A stretch of DNA of 64,000 nt from an uncultured Rhizobium sp. GTDB lineage: Bacteria > Pseudomonadota > Alphaproteobacteria > Rhizobiales > Rhizobiaceae. The position numbers and the translations under genes were made by a program. The notes beneath the pieces are model-generated. The model worked only from the letters and a program-made list of their open reading frames with translations, was not told where the DNA came from and ran no database searches. The stretch is taken from positions 30,708 through 94,707 of the forward strand of contig CAMFHE010000022.1 of the NCBI GenBank assembly GCA_945952045.1, written 5' to 3'. Every line of letters begins with the position of its first letter. Within the stretch, counting starts at the first letter, position 1. Positions 28,900-37,236 of this stretch are shown here, one piece after another.

Positions 28900-29008
28900 G
28901 AGTCCTTCTCCGATTGAGGCCCGCATAGTGTATCAGTTTTCCGTGTCCCGTGGTCCAGCCGGAGAGGTTCACTCTATATTACGGGTAAGCTCGCAGTGCA
29001 AATCAACA

Positions 29009-29618
29009 CTATCCGGTGAGTTCGCTTGGGGGCGAACGGATTGAGAACGTGCGCATCGTCCAGGCCGGCCTCGAGGAGATAGGCGTTCCTTTCGATCGAT
29101 GCCGTGACCGGGGAGACGGCATCCCCGGAAACATCGCCACGATGGCGGAAGGCGCTGTTCTTTCTCGCCTGTTATAGCGAGGGACGATTGCTCGTGACCG
29201 TTCCGGGAAAACAGCCATTGGCGATGGGCAGTTCGCTTGACGAAACCCTATCCAAATTTACGGGCTTCCTGCTCGATCGTCAGGCCTGGAACGACTGCTG
29301 CCGTAGGCAACACGGCACTCCCGAGCTATAACGCCGCTCCTCTCCATCTGATCACGGCCGGAACTGTCCGATCGATGTCGGAAGCCCTCGCCGGGACTGT
29401 CGTGGATGCAAGACGGCTTCGGCCAAACATCGTGCTCGCCCGACGACGGTTATGAAATAGATTGGTGCGGCCGGCACTGGACGGCCGCAGTAGTTGGTGG
29501 AACTTTCTGTGAAAAAACGAAGCGGTGCGGAATGACGATGGATTGCTCAGCCGGGACTGTCTGAGGAACCGGAGGTCGTGCAGACGATTGTTCGGCAGCA
29601 TCGTCGATACCGCGGCGT
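29009..29618. other. gene-free stretch beside the IS element
   Basis: About 600 bases hold only short frames. One plus frame (29016-29169) reads protein-like sequence (ERIENVRIVQAGLEEIGVPF) and stops, and a neighbouring frame continues with LLVTVPGKQPLAMGSSLDET. This looks like a decayed coding sequence, but the family was not recognised. Nothing else is supported. Confidence 0.4.
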
Positions 29619-31346
29619 TTACGCATCGGTGACGAGGGAGGGCGTGATCTCGGTCGGTGAAGGGTTCGAAGTAGCCTGAACACTTCCCGAAAGATCGAGC
29701 ACCCGATCTTCGCGTGCAAGGCTCTTCAGGATCGCTTGCGCGACGCGTGAACCGAGGTCGTTCGCGCTGGTGATTCCCTGGATGAACGGCAGCTTGTGCA
29801 GCAGAAACGGAACTGAAACGCAGTACAAGTTGCGGCAGACATCCTCGGCGACGTTCGGCCTGAAATTTTCGTCGACATCGATACCGCCGGTGCGCCGGAG
29901 CGTGTAGGCGAATTTGCCTGCCGGCGTCTTCGCCTTCTTGACGACGCCCTGGTCTCTCAGGCTAGGAAACGGAAGGTCGTATGCCGAGAGTGGATGCTGT
30001 CCGGTCGCATCGATGAATGCATCAAACTTCGTCTCGTTATTACCAACCTTCAAAGTAACCCCCGGTTCCGCATCACCCTTTTCGATTTCATAGTCCTCAC
30101 CAAGTCGGGCGACCTCAAGCTTCCCGGCCCGGTGCAGTGCAAGGAGCCGTTCTATGGATTCATGCGGGACGGTGGCGTAGTCATCCACAAAGACCGACTT
30201 GAAATGCTTGTGAAAGCGCTTGAGATCGGCAGCATCGAGATGCGGTATTGCCTCTGCGATGATCTCGTGCATTCGCAGAATTGCATAACGCCAACGAACG
30301 GTGATCCGCTCCTTCTTATTGTTCGTCGCTTCGCGGAGGTTACGGGCCGCCCATGCGAATGGCTCTGCTTTCTCGCGGTCGCGGAAATATCGCGACTGAA
30401 AGTCTTCGACGGTGGCGAGAGCGAGCCCGACATGGCCAGCATAGCCTGAATCGGATCGACTGAGTTCTTCTCTGAACAGCTCAAAAACCCTGTCGAGCAA
30501 TCCCGCTGGTCCCTTTTCGACGGCACTGGCGACTGCTTCAGGCGTACAGATCGTCAGCGGCTCGTACGGGATGGGACAATAGAAATCGGCTTCAGGTAAC
30601 AGGCCTTTGCGCGACATCATCGCAATTCGCAGGCTCTCAGAGCCGGCTGCGGTTTCATATCGCAGGGTATCGTCGAAATCGCGCAGGAATATCCCGTGCG
30701 CCCCGGCGACGGAGACGACGGCATCGATCCCGCTTAAGGATGTGCCGAGAATAGCCACTTTGACAGCGCCGATTTTGCGGATCGCAGACGCGGGCCATGG
30801 CGACACGAAATAGCCCGGCGAGGTCTCCGTGTTCTCCGGCCAGTCGTGGCCCGTGGCCATCACGACGTGGTCGAATACGGCCTTGTCGGTAGAACCGTCG
30901 CCGCGACGCACCGTCAGCGTTATGTCGTTATCGCCCAGTAAGATGTCGGTGATTTTGTGACTGGCGCGGACAACGATGGTATGTCCTGCTGCCATTCGCG
31001 CCTCAACAAGCTTCCAGAACTGCGCGGCGAAGAATTCCCCGAGCACGACACGCGGATAAAATTCCCGCTCGCCGATCGCTGATCTCTCGACCCCAATCGC
31101 GATCAGTTCTTCATCGGAACGAGAAGCGAGCCAGCCAACGAGCGTGTCGACGATCGGCGGTATTTCGATGCTTGCAATATTCGAAAGCATCGCGCGGTCA
31201 TTGACCGCGGGGTGATAAGGGGTGCCCTTACCGGCGTCAGGGGACTCCTCGTAGACGGTAATGGCGAGTGGAAGAGTTGTTCCTGTGAGACCTTTCAGGG
31301 CGTAGATGCCTGTCGGTCCGGAGCCGATGATGGCGGTGCGCGGCAT
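29619..31346 (-). CDS. FAD/NAD(P)-binding flavoprotein (NAD_binding_9 family)
   Basis: The 575-residue product opens with a dinucleotide-binding motif (TAIIGSGPTGIYALKGL) and TVYEESPDAGKGTPYHP, matching the FAD-NAD(P)-binding family of HcaC/SidA-like proteins. A second motif (VAILGTSLSGIDAVVSVAG) and a late DATGQHPLSAYDLPFPSLRD block fit FAD binding. There is no signal peptide. It would be a soluble oxidoreductase; the substrate cannot be assigned. It lies 34 bases after the DUF2945 gene and probably shares its transcript. Confidence 0.85.
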   Translation of the reverse strand: MPRTAIIGSGPTGIYALKGLTGTTLPLAITVYEESPDAGKGTPYHPAVNDRAMLSNIASIEIPPIVDTLVGWLASRSDEELIAIGVERSAIGEREFYPRVVLGEFFAAQFWKLVEARMAAGHTIVVRASHKITDILLGDNDITLTVRRGDGSTDKAVFDHVVMATGHDWPENTETSPGYFVSPWPASAIRKIGAVKVAILGTSLSGIDAVVSVAGAHGIFLRDFDDTLRYETAAGSESLRIAMMSRKGLLPEADFYCPIPYEPLTICTPEAVASAVEKGPAGLLDRVFELFREELSRSDSGYAGHVGLALATVEDFQSRYFRDREKAEPFAWAARNLREATNNKKERITVRWRYAILRMHEIIAEAIPHLDAADLKRFHKHFKSVFVDDYATVPHESIERLLALHRAGKLEVARLGEDYEIEKGDAEPGVTLKVGNNETKFDAFIDATGQHPLSAYDLPFPSLRDQGVVKKAKTPAGKFAYTLRRTGGIDVDENFRPNVAEDVCRNLYCVSVPFLLHKLPFIQGITSANDLGSRVAQAILKSLAREDRVLDLSGSVQATSNPSPTEITPSLVTDA

Positions 31347-31380
31347 GAATACCTTCTGGTCTGATACGAGGGCGAGCTGA

Positions 31381-31590
31381 CTACTTTTTTTGGAGCTGGT
31401 CAGCCTTATGCGCCGCCCGAGCCCCGGATTTGTCGCTCTCGACTATGAATTTGGGATTGGCTTCCGTAGCCTTGACCTTGTGCCCCTTGATCGTCGTCGG
31501 CGAGGTCTGTTTTTTGACGACCTTGCCTGTCGTCTCTCCTTGGCTGGTATTCCAGGCGACCTTGTCGCCGCTCTTCAGAGTCTTCGTCAC
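31381..31590 (-). CDS. DUF2945 small protein
   Basis: The product of about 69 residues reads MTKTLKSGDKVAWNTSQGET and continues GKVVKKQTSPTTIKGHKVKA, the DUF2945 (HVA1-like) SH3-type pattern. A GTG at 31590 preceded by GGAGGG at seven bases decides the start; upstream in-frame codons belong to the intergenic region. The protein is small and basic with no signal peptide, and its function is unknown. The DUF2171 gene lies 61 bases upstream. Confidence 0.85.
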   Translation of the reverse strand: MTKTLKSGDKVAWNTSQGETTGKVVKKQTSPTTIKGHKVKATEANPKFIVESDKSGARAAHKADQLQKK

Positions 31591-31651
31591 GAGGTACCCT
31601 CCAACCTGATCAAAGCCGCCATAACGGGACGGCTCCAATCACTCTTTCAGT

Positions 31652-31879
31652 TCAATGCGGTCCATTGGCTGCGCACATCGTCCGCGTTTTGGCAACAAGG
31701 ACGTATTCATCGATACAATCAACCCATTCAAGCGGGATGAGGTTGTGCTTTCCGTCATCGGAATCGCTTTTCAATAGCTTGATCTGGCTGTCGTCCTCGA
31801 GGTGATCGACTGTGCCGACACATGCACCGTCGGACGCGATGACTTCCATATGCTCGCGAGCCTGTTCTGAAGAAACCAT
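31652..31879 (-). CDS. DUF2171 family protein
   Basis: The 75-residue product shows the DUF2171 pattern: MEVIASDGACVGTVDHLEDD, IKLLKSDSDDGKHNLIPLEWV and a C-terminal VLVAKT strand. These PRC-barrel-like proteins of rhizobia are uncharacterised and often stress-associated. An EcfG-like promoter is found upstream (31909-31933). It leads the likely DUF2171-DUF2945-FAD operon. Confidence 0.85.
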   Translation of the reverse strand: MVSSEQAREHMEVIASDGACVGTVDHLEDDSQIKLLKSDSDDGKHNLIPLEWVDCIDEYVLVAKTRTMCAANGPH

Positions 31880-31908
31880 TGTTTCGTCCTGTTTTGGATG
31901 TGTGACAG

Positions 31909-31933
31909 AACTCTGGCCACCACTCTTAGTTCC
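31909..31933 (-). promoter_or_regulatory. EcfG-like stress promoter for the DUF2171 gene
   Basis: On the minus strand GGAAC is followed after 16 bases by AGTT, one mismatch from the alphaproteobacterial EcfG consensus GGAAC-N16/17-CGTT. It ends 30 bases before the start codon. Confidence 0.5.
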
Positions 31934-32369
31934 GTCACGAGGTTCGTTCGTCTAAGTGGAAGTTGTTCGCATCGATGCGGCGCGCTGCGCTGTCGTTTCC
32001 CAAAAAGAAGCCCCCCTAAATGCTACTCCTTCCCTCGAACGGAAGAGGAAGTCCATGATCTGCAATGGGGATGTCATTGATCCTGTAGCCACCAGTCCAG
32101 GCACGCCGGTATTTTGGCGTGCGCAAGTCGTTGCGGGGGAACATGCGCTCTCTTCCGCTGTTCTCCAATTCCAGAAGAGATTTGCCCTGAAATCAACACC
32201 CGTTATGACCTTTCGCAATGAAGCGCCTTCGCCACTTTGAATAGCGCCGTCGAAGACGTCGGCGCGTCCACAGTCCGGCTTGCGCGCGCACATTCTAACG
32301 ACGCGCTGGAAACGACGCCCGTGAGGGTCCGAGAAAGATTGACAGACGCGATTGCAATTGCCGCTGCCC
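31934..32369. other. intergenic, no supported gene
   Basis: About 430 bases contain two overlapping open frames on opposite strands (31956-32240 plus, 31952-32293 minus). Neither has a recognised family or ribosome-binding site, so neither is called. Confidence 0.4.
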
Positions 32370-32407
32370 CGGGTTTCGTCTGGGGCGTCAGTTGCTGACG
32401 AAACCCG
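32370..32407. repeat. 11-bp perfect inverted repeat after the receiver gene
   Basis: CGGGTTTCGTC at 32370-32380 is repeated as GACGAAACCCG at 32397-32407 around a 16-base loop. It lies 27 bases past the stop of the minus-strand receiver at 32434 and could end that transcript, though no T tract follows. Confidence 0.6.
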
Positions 32408-32433
32408 TACCTCTTATGGGCTTCTACTCGCGT

Positions 32434-32805
32434 CTACGTTGCGGGGGCAGCTTTCGGCTGAAGAGCCGATTCTGCCTTCGCAAGCGCTGAAACGATCCGT
32501 TCATCGGTGAAAGGTTTGGCGACGATATCGACCGCCCCGTCCAGACCGAAGCCAACTTCGTTTGGGTTGCCTGTCACAAAGACAACCTTGATCCCATAGC
32601 GATCGATAAGTCGCCTCGCCAGCGAGCCCCCGCTCGCGCCATCCGCGAGGCGCAGATCGACCAAAGCCACCTCCGCACGCGCAGCGTGAGCGAGTGCCTG
32701 CTCGACGGAAGCGACAACGCCGACGATGTCATGGCCAGCTCCTTCCACAATGCGATCGAGCTCGACTGCAACGAGCAGCTCGTCTTCGACGATTAGGACC
32801 CTCAA
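32434..32805 (-). CDS. single-domain response regulator (receiver)
   Basis: The product of about 123 residues is receiver only: LIVEDELLVAVELDRIVE, phospho-Asp in EVALVDLRLADGASGG, Thr in VVFVTGN and Lys in IVAKPFTDERIV. The ARxxD-like receivers in this layout usually serve HWE kinases. TTG at 32805 has GGAGG five bases upstream and is preferred over an upstream TTG at 32829. It is third in the cassette behind a LOV kinase and another receiver. Confidence 0.88.
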   Translation of the reverse strand: MRVLIVEDELLVAVELDRIVEGAGHDIVGVVASVEQALAHAARAEVALVDLRLADGASGGSLARRLIDRYGIKVVFVTGNPNEVGFGLDGAVDIVAKPFTDERIVSALAKAESALQPKAAPAT

Positions 32806-32867
32806 GACAGCCTCCGAACAAAGTACCAAATGAGCTACCGCCCCGTCCGGGCGGCCAGAACAATATG

Positions 32868-33290
32868 TCAGTTACGCACTGCGATAGCGGCATCGTCAGC
32901 AAGCACTAAGCTTGCCGGCGGCTCCAGGCTGTCATCTCCGGCAACAATCGCGGAAATGTAAGTCAGAGCGTTCTTCATTCCATTCACGGTGTAAGGCTTC
33001 TCAATCGCACCGAGAGCGCCTGCGAAGTCATCCGGTATTTTCTTGATGTTACCGCTGACAAATACGTACGGCACTCCAATCCTCGCCAGTTCCCGGCCGA
33101 CGTCGATCCCGGTCGGCCCGTCCTGAAGGTGGATGTCGACAAATGCGAAATCAGGCCGCACAGTCGCGATTGCTTTGCGGGCCTGCACGCTACTCATGGC
33201 AAGCCCGGTAACCTCGTGGCCGGCCATCTCCACTTCGCTCTCGAGCTCCATGGCGAGTAGCATCTCGTCCTCGACAATCATCACTTTCAA
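32868..33290 (-). CDS. single-domain response regulator (receiver)
   Basis: The 140-residue product is receiver only: [19 protein letters not shown], phospho-Asp in [15 protein letters not shown], Ser in YVFVSGN and Lys in [11 protein letters not shown]. It carries a C-terminal extension of about 25 residues. Its ATG overlaps the LOV kinase stop by four bases, so the two are translationally coupled. There is no output domain, so it probably acts as a phosphate sink or partner-switch component. Confidence 0.9.
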   Translation of the reverse strand: MKVMIVEDEMLLAMELESEVEMAGHEVTGLAMSSVQARKAIATVRPDFAFVDIHLQDGPTGIDVGRELARIGVPYVFVSGNIKKIPDDFAGALGAIEKPYTVNGMKNALTYISAIVAGDDSLEPPASLVLADDAAIAVRN

Positions 33291-34420
33291 CGCGTCTGCT
33301 CCTGATTTTCATCGACGAGCAGATTGACCTCCACCGTCGTCATGCCGTTTTCCGTGCGTCGCTCAATCTTCGCTGAAAGCTGCTTGGCTGATGCGTCGAG
33401 GAGCATTCGCCCGAACTCAGCGACTTCCGGATCGACTTCGATCTGTACAGATGTGTCCTGGACCCGGACATGAAAATGACCATTGGTCCTGCGAACCTCG
33501 ACATGGATGTCTCCGCCGCCATCGCTCAGGCCCCTCCGTACGGCGTCGCCGACGAGCTCATTGACGATCAAAGACAGGGGCGTCGCCTTCACGGCCGGAA
33601 CGAAGACCGGTGAAAGGTCGAGCGTCAGCCGGATATCCCTACGCCCGGTCGCTCCTACGAGGTCAGTCACCAGTTCTCGGGTGAACTCCGACATGTCGAA
33701 CCTAGATACGTCATCCAGCGTGAATAGCTTTCGCTGGACGGTGCTCAGAGCCTCGATACGATTGAGTACCGACATAAGGGATTGTTTCTTGCCTTGGTCC
33801 TGCGTCACGCGTGCCTGCATCTTCACGATTGAAGCCATCGTGAGAAGGTTGTTCTTCACCCGATGATCGACCTCGTGAACAAGGAGCGAGCGGGCGACCA
33901 GGCCCTTTTTCAGCTCTGCTGTGTGATAGGCGACTTCTTCTTCCGCCCTGTGGCGTGCAGCGGCGAGGTCCGCCTCGCGGCTCTTCACATTGGTGAAGTC
34001 TAGCTGCGAGGCAAAAAAATAAATTATCTTTCCGTATTCATCACGGACAGGGCTAATGAATACGGCGTTCCAGAACGAACTCCCGTCATTCTTGTAGTTA
34101 AGGATATCGACGGCGATATCAACGCCGGAGGCAATGGCATCTCGTATTCGGGCGACCGTGTTAGGGTCCGTTTCCGGTCCCTGAAGAAAACGACAGTTGC
34201 GACCGATAACCTCGTCGTCGGAATAGCCTGACAGTTTGAGGAAGGCGGCATTACAGAAGATGATTGGATTGTCGTGCTGATTCGGATCAGTGACGATCAT
34301 TGGCATCCTTGTAGCTTTGAATGCAGCCGCGAAAGGATCTTCACTGACATGCCCTGCGACAAGACGGTTGCCCGCCTTCCGCGCGTCTGTCTGATACTGA
34401 TCCTTTTCCTGGTGCGCCAT
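33287..34420 (-). CDS. LOV-domain HWE/HisKA_2 sensor kinase-like protein with degenerate ATPase
   Basis: The 377-residue soluble protein has an N-terminal LOV photosensor (about residues 30-145). The photo-adduct Cys76 is in GRNCRFLQG, flavin-contact Asn residues occur in LNYKNDG and FWNAV, and Gln139 in FASQLD; all key LOV residues are present, so blue-light sensing is likely. The HisKA_2 His186 ([13 protein letters not shown]) is intact and the N box (VNELVGDAV, Asn287) remains. The next ATP-binding boxes are not recognisable: where DxGxG is expected the text is [10 protein letters not shown], and the G2 box is replaced by EFGRMLL. It may bind ATP weakly or have become a light-switched scaffold. 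Two receivers follow in the same operon. Confidence 0.88.
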   Translation of the reverse strand: MAHQEKDQYQTDARKAGNRLVAGHVSEDPFAAAFKATRMPMIVTDPNQHDNPIIFCNAAFLKLSGYSDDEVIGRNCRFLQGPETDPNTVARIRDAIASGVDIAVDILNYKNDGSSFWNAVFISPVRDEYGKIIYFFASQLDFTNVKSREADLAAARHRAEEEVAYHTAELKKGLVARSLLVHEVDHRVKNNLLTMASIVKMQARVTQDQGKKQSLMSVLNRIEALSTVQRKLFTLDDVSRFDMSEFTRELVTDLVGATGRRDIRLTLDLSPVFVPAVKATPLSLIVNELVGDAVRRGLSDGGGDIHVEVRRTNGHFHVRVQDTSVQIEVDPEVAEFGRMLLDASAKQLSAKIERRTENGMTTVEVNLLVDENQEQTR

Positions 34421-34450
34421 TCCCGATCCTGTAGTTCATGATCAAACCCA

Positions 34451-34468
34451 AATGCCACCGGTAGCATT
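34451..34468. promoter_or_regulatory. 18-bp palindrome before the LOV operon
   Basis: AATGCCACCGGTAGCATT is a palindrome with a single mismatched pair, centred on ACCGGT. It lies 31 bases upstream of the LOV gene start, where an operator would be expected. The binding protein is unknown. Confidence 0.4.
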
Positions 34469-35212
34469 TTGGTTCCGGCAACTGAATTAGGGCGAAGTCA
34501 GTGTTCGGCAATCATGAAGCCTTGGCTAAATCGCTGTTTCTAAGCGGCTTATTTCTGGCTCAGCCAAGTGCTGAAACCCGAGACAAAACGGCGTCAGTCT
34601 TGGCGATGGAGACAGGCTGAGATCTCACAGATTGCACCCGCAGGGTCGTATATGATCTTCGAAGTTCCGTTGAGCTGCGCGGCGAGCGTTCGTTCGACCA
34701 GACATGCCCCGCTCCGTTGTATACAGGCTGCTCGACCGGAGGACCTTCGTCGTACCCAGGTGTCAGTGATCTCTTTATTGAATGGCCGAGCAACCTTCAG
34801 GCGGATTGCATAGAACAGCCCGGCCGAACGGACGCGCTGTTTGCACCGCCCGTCTTCGACGAAGGCGCTTCGTAGGGCGATGCCGACACTCCTTGCCAGC
34901 AACATGGCCGGAAGTGTCGAGTGCACGTCTAATTTGACGACCGGCGCGCGCGGCTCGATGACATCGCTGACGGCGATGCGATTTTAGAATGACCGAGAAA
35001 ACTGCCTTGATTCAGCAGCGAGCCAAGCATCATTTTCGTAGCCACTTATCAGAGTTTTTTTACCGCGCAAAGCCTCCAAAGGACCTTGGACGTATCTTCG
35101 GCAGGACTAAAGGCTTAGGGAGACGCACGTTCGATGCGCACATTGACGGGGTGCGGAACCACTTGTCGCAATAGGTGATTTCCAGTGTGACAAATTTTCA
35201 ATGGAGAACGAA
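34469..35212. other. intergenic region, no supported gene
   Basis: About 740 bases carry several overlapping frames (for example 34594-34926 minus and 34989-35174 plus) without ribosome-binding sites or recognised families. Nothing is called here. Confidence 0.4.
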
Positions 35213-35458
35213 ATGAGGCGCGATATTTGGGAAAAACCAATCGAATTGGTGTTGGACGGCGGAGATCATTTCCGAAGCATCAAAAACTGCCGCGAAGCGC
35301 TCGGAGCTCTTAGGACATGCTGGCCAGCGAAGCGCGGTGCGTCCCACGCGGCAGCAAGAAAGTCTTGTCTCAATGCGATCCACGGCGCAGGAGCATCGGT
35401 TGACGCCGCAAAAGCATTTGAGTTGGCTGCAAAGGAGATTGGCATCTTTCGTTGCTAG
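35213..35458 (+). CDS. DUF982 family protein
   Basis: The product of about 81 residues matches DUF982: MRRDIWEKPIELVLDGGDHF, REALGALRTCWPAKRGASH, ARKSCLNAIHGAG and AFELAAKEIGI. The family is abundant on rhizobial plasmids and is uncharacterised. GGAG six bases before the ATG at 35213 supports that start; an in-frame ATG at 35201 is possible. Confidence 0.8.
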   Translation: MRRDIWEKPIELVLDGGDHFRSIKNCREALGALRTCWPAKRGASHAAARKSCLNAIHGAGASVDAAKAFELAAKEIGIFRC

Positions 35459-35508
35459 CGATAGCGACCTTAGATCGCATTGCAAACCTATCCTCGACCT
35501 GTGCAAAA

Positions 35509-35715
35509 TCACTCGGTTCGCGAACTGACTTCCACTGAGTGATAAAATGCATGAACGAGTGCATCCAAGCCGCGTTTCATACTGTCGATAGGTGTGGTTG
35601 TTGGTGGCGACACAGAGACGGTAATGCCCTGTGTCGACAAAGCCACGACTATCTCGGCCGCTTCTCGCCCTGCGCGGTACACATAACGACTGCCGCTGGA
35701 TCTTGCCCACATCAT
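35509..35715 (-). CDS. hypothetical small protein, weak support
   Basis: The 68-residue frame starts MMWARSSGSRYVYRAGREAA and contains a hydrophobic stretch (EIVVALSTQGITVSV). No family was recognised and the Shine-Dalgarno is poor. It is listed because the opposite-strand frame is less protein-like; it may be spurious. Confidence 0.25.
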   Translation of the reverse strand: MMWARSSGSRYVYRAGREAAEIVVALSTQGITVSVSPPTTTPIDSMKRGLDALVHAFYHSVEVSSRTE

Positions 35716-35847
35716 GAGTCGTTATTCCGTTGATCCCGCTAGCCCCGAGTGTAGACGAGCAGCTAGAGACCGAATGCGTTGCGAGCGCCCTACATCATTG
35801 GAAACGACTAACTCCTGATTTTAAAATGCTAAGTCTGTAGAAGTTTA

Positions 35848-35875
35848 TTGAACGCCAGCGAGGTTTTCTCTATGT
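35848..35875 (+). promoter_or_regulatory. sigma-70-like promoter for the candidate sRNA
   Basis: TTGAAC at 35848-35853 and CTATGT at 35870-35875 are 16 bases apart and close to the rhizobial housekeeping consensus CTTGAC-N17-CTATAT. Transcription would begin near 35882. Confidence 0.45.
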
Positions 35876-35881
35876 GACGAC

Positions 35882-35948
35882 GGCCGGTGATTTTCCACTT
35901 GTTCCCGGCTATTTACCCCGCTGCAACTTCCCCTGCAGCGGGGTTTTT
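35882..35948 (+). ncRNA. candidate small RNA with Rho-independent terminator
   Basis: A segment of about 67 bases lies between the promoter above and a strong terminator. The first hairpin pairs GCCGG with CCGGC near the 5' end. The second is the terminator stem (CCCCGCTGCA with TGCAGCGGGG, loop ACTTCCCC), followed by TTTTT. No reading frame of use lies inside. The C-rich loop could pair with Shine-Dalgarno sequences, as in several alphaproteobacterial trans-acting sRNAs. No known family was recognised. Confidence 0.5.
35916..35948 (+). terminator. strong Rho-independent terminator
   Basis: A 10-bp perfect stem (35916-35925 with 35934-35943) is followed by five T residues and an AT-rich tail. 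No protein gene on this strand lies just upstream, which is why an sRNA is proposed. Confidence 0.85.
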
Positions 35949-36056
35949 AATTTTTGCGGAAGTCCTACCATTTTGTTTGTTAGTCTTCGCACCAGTCAGT
36001 TTTCTTCGCTACCCGCAGCTTTTTAACCCGACACTGCAATTTGATTGGAGCGTCTC

Positions 36057-36182
36057 GTGGCAACCAAAGGCAAATTGATCGCACTGGCCGCGTTCAAAAA
36101 GAACGCCGAGGGGATTTGGTGCCGGCGTTTGATACGCGCCAAGTCGATTCGGAAGAGCGGGCAAAGCGCAAAACCAGGATGA
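36057..36182 (+). CDS. possible small basic protein (41 residues)
   Basis: A GTG at 36057 follows GGAG by six bases and reads MATKGKLIALAAFKKNAEGI, then WCRRLIRAKSIRKSGQSAKP and G before a stop. It is strongly basic. The good ribosome-binding site is the main support; no family was recognised. It may be the shortened remnant of a longer gene. Confidence 0.35.
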   Translation: MATKGKLIALAAFKKNAEGIWCRRLIRAKSIRKSGQSAKPG

Positions 36183-36306
36183 TTGCTGACCGATATGCAG
36201 GGGTTGTCGCCTAGAACCGGGAAGCCGATCCCATAAATGGTGGAATCGGCCCGCCGGTCTTGCTGTTTTAGGCCGATGAAAACCTAGATCTTGAATAGGA
36301 GACTTC

Positions 36307-36507
36307 GTGAGCAAAGAGCAACTTGCCGCAGCAGTTCAGTGGCGCTTGAATAATGTCCTGCCAAACGCAAAAGGGCAAAGGGTTGCGAACATTGGAGAGA
36401 TAGCGCTTCATCTTGCAATTGAGTTTGCAAATGTGGCCAGCAGGGACGAAATCGCTGACATCATTCGCGGCGAATGTGAGCGAAAAGGAATTGTGCCGGA
36501 GAGGTGA
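36307..36507 (+). CDS. small hypothetical protein (66 residues)
   Basis: A GTG start preceded by GGAG-ACTTC gives MSKEQLAAAVQWRLNNVLPN and then NIGEIALHLAIEFANVASRD and EIADIIRGECERKG. The composition is that of a soluble helical protein. The family was not recognised. The neighbours are also small orphan genes, so context gives no role. Confidence 0.6.
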   Translation: MSKEQLAAAVQWRLNNVLPNAKGQRVANIGEIALHLAIEFANVASRDEIADIIRGECERKGIVPER

Positions 36508-36730
36508 TATTGCGCGGCCGGTCGCTCTCCAACGGATCGCTGCCCGGGCGCCTCGTTCGATAATTCTCGATCCGACTAAGCGGAAATCAACATGTCATAA
36601 TTTATTGAGGAGCCCGGCCCGTTCGCCTATGCCTCATTACATCGGTGTTCGTGCTTGTCATCGATGAAGAGCTCCTGCTGCTGCTACGAGGGTGGTGGCA
36701 GGAGCTTTCTCTTGACCGAGGGGAGGCCCG

Positions 36731-37036
36731 TTGCCCGACTACAAGCCCCTATATTTGTGGTCGAAAACTTGGCCTGACGCCTGTGACGCCGACACCCACA
36801 AGACCGACTTCTGCGGCTGGGACCACGATATCTGCATCGGGCGGATACGGCTGGAGGAATTCCACCCGATGAAGGGCCAGTGGCAGTGGAGCGCACAGGG
36901 ACCGCTCGGTCTCGAAAGACTATGGCCGCGCCAAGGATTTTCACCTACTGCGCGAGAGGCTTCTCGGATGGTCGAGGAATATTATCATGCCCTAATGCGT
37001 CATAACGACCAGCGGGGAAGCATGGATCAAAACTGA
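36731..37036 (+). CDS. small hypothetical protein (101 residues)
   Basis: A TTG start with GGGGAGG upstream gives MPDYKPLYLWSKTWPDACDA, then DFCGWDHDICIGRIRLEEFH and a C-terminal helix (EASRMVEEYYHALMRH). The Trp- and Cys-rich, Asp-rich sequence looks conserved and protein-like, but no named family was recognised. It has no signal peptide or membrane segment. Confidence 0.6.
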   Translation: MPDYKPLYLWSKTWPDACDADTHKTDFCGWDHDICIGRIRLEEFHPMKGQWQWSAQGPLGLERLWPRQGFSPTAREASRMVEEYYHALMRHNDQRGSMDQN

Positions 37037-37236
37037 AAGTAACGTCTCGGCAGTCGGCGTTTGGCAGACCATGATTGCCCTCTACGCAAACGGTATCCAG
37101 CGCGACCGCCACTCGTCCTTTTCACATTCCGCATGGATACAGACACAAGCGCCGCCTTCGCGACGGATGATGCTCGGATACTTGGCGACCTCCGTGAAGG
37201 AATATGCTCGTGAGAACCCGGAGCCGCTATTTCCTG

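Larger units (their letters stand above)
27726..29008 (-). mobile_element. decayed IS3-family insertion sequence
   Basis: The 1283-bp element is bounded by terminal inverted repeats. The left end reads TGTTGATTTGCACTG from 27726, and the right end carries the reverse complement up to 29008; the match continues imperfectly for about 34 bases. Inside are orfA and orfB reading frames on the minus strand in IS3 order, both broken. No direct target repeat is visible at the borders (GAC left, CTA right), so one flank may have been rearranged or has drifted. Confidence 0.85.

Noticed and set aside
31952..32293. Overlapping open frames on both strands
   Set aside because: No ribosome-binding site, no family, and both strands are equally open, so neither could be supported.
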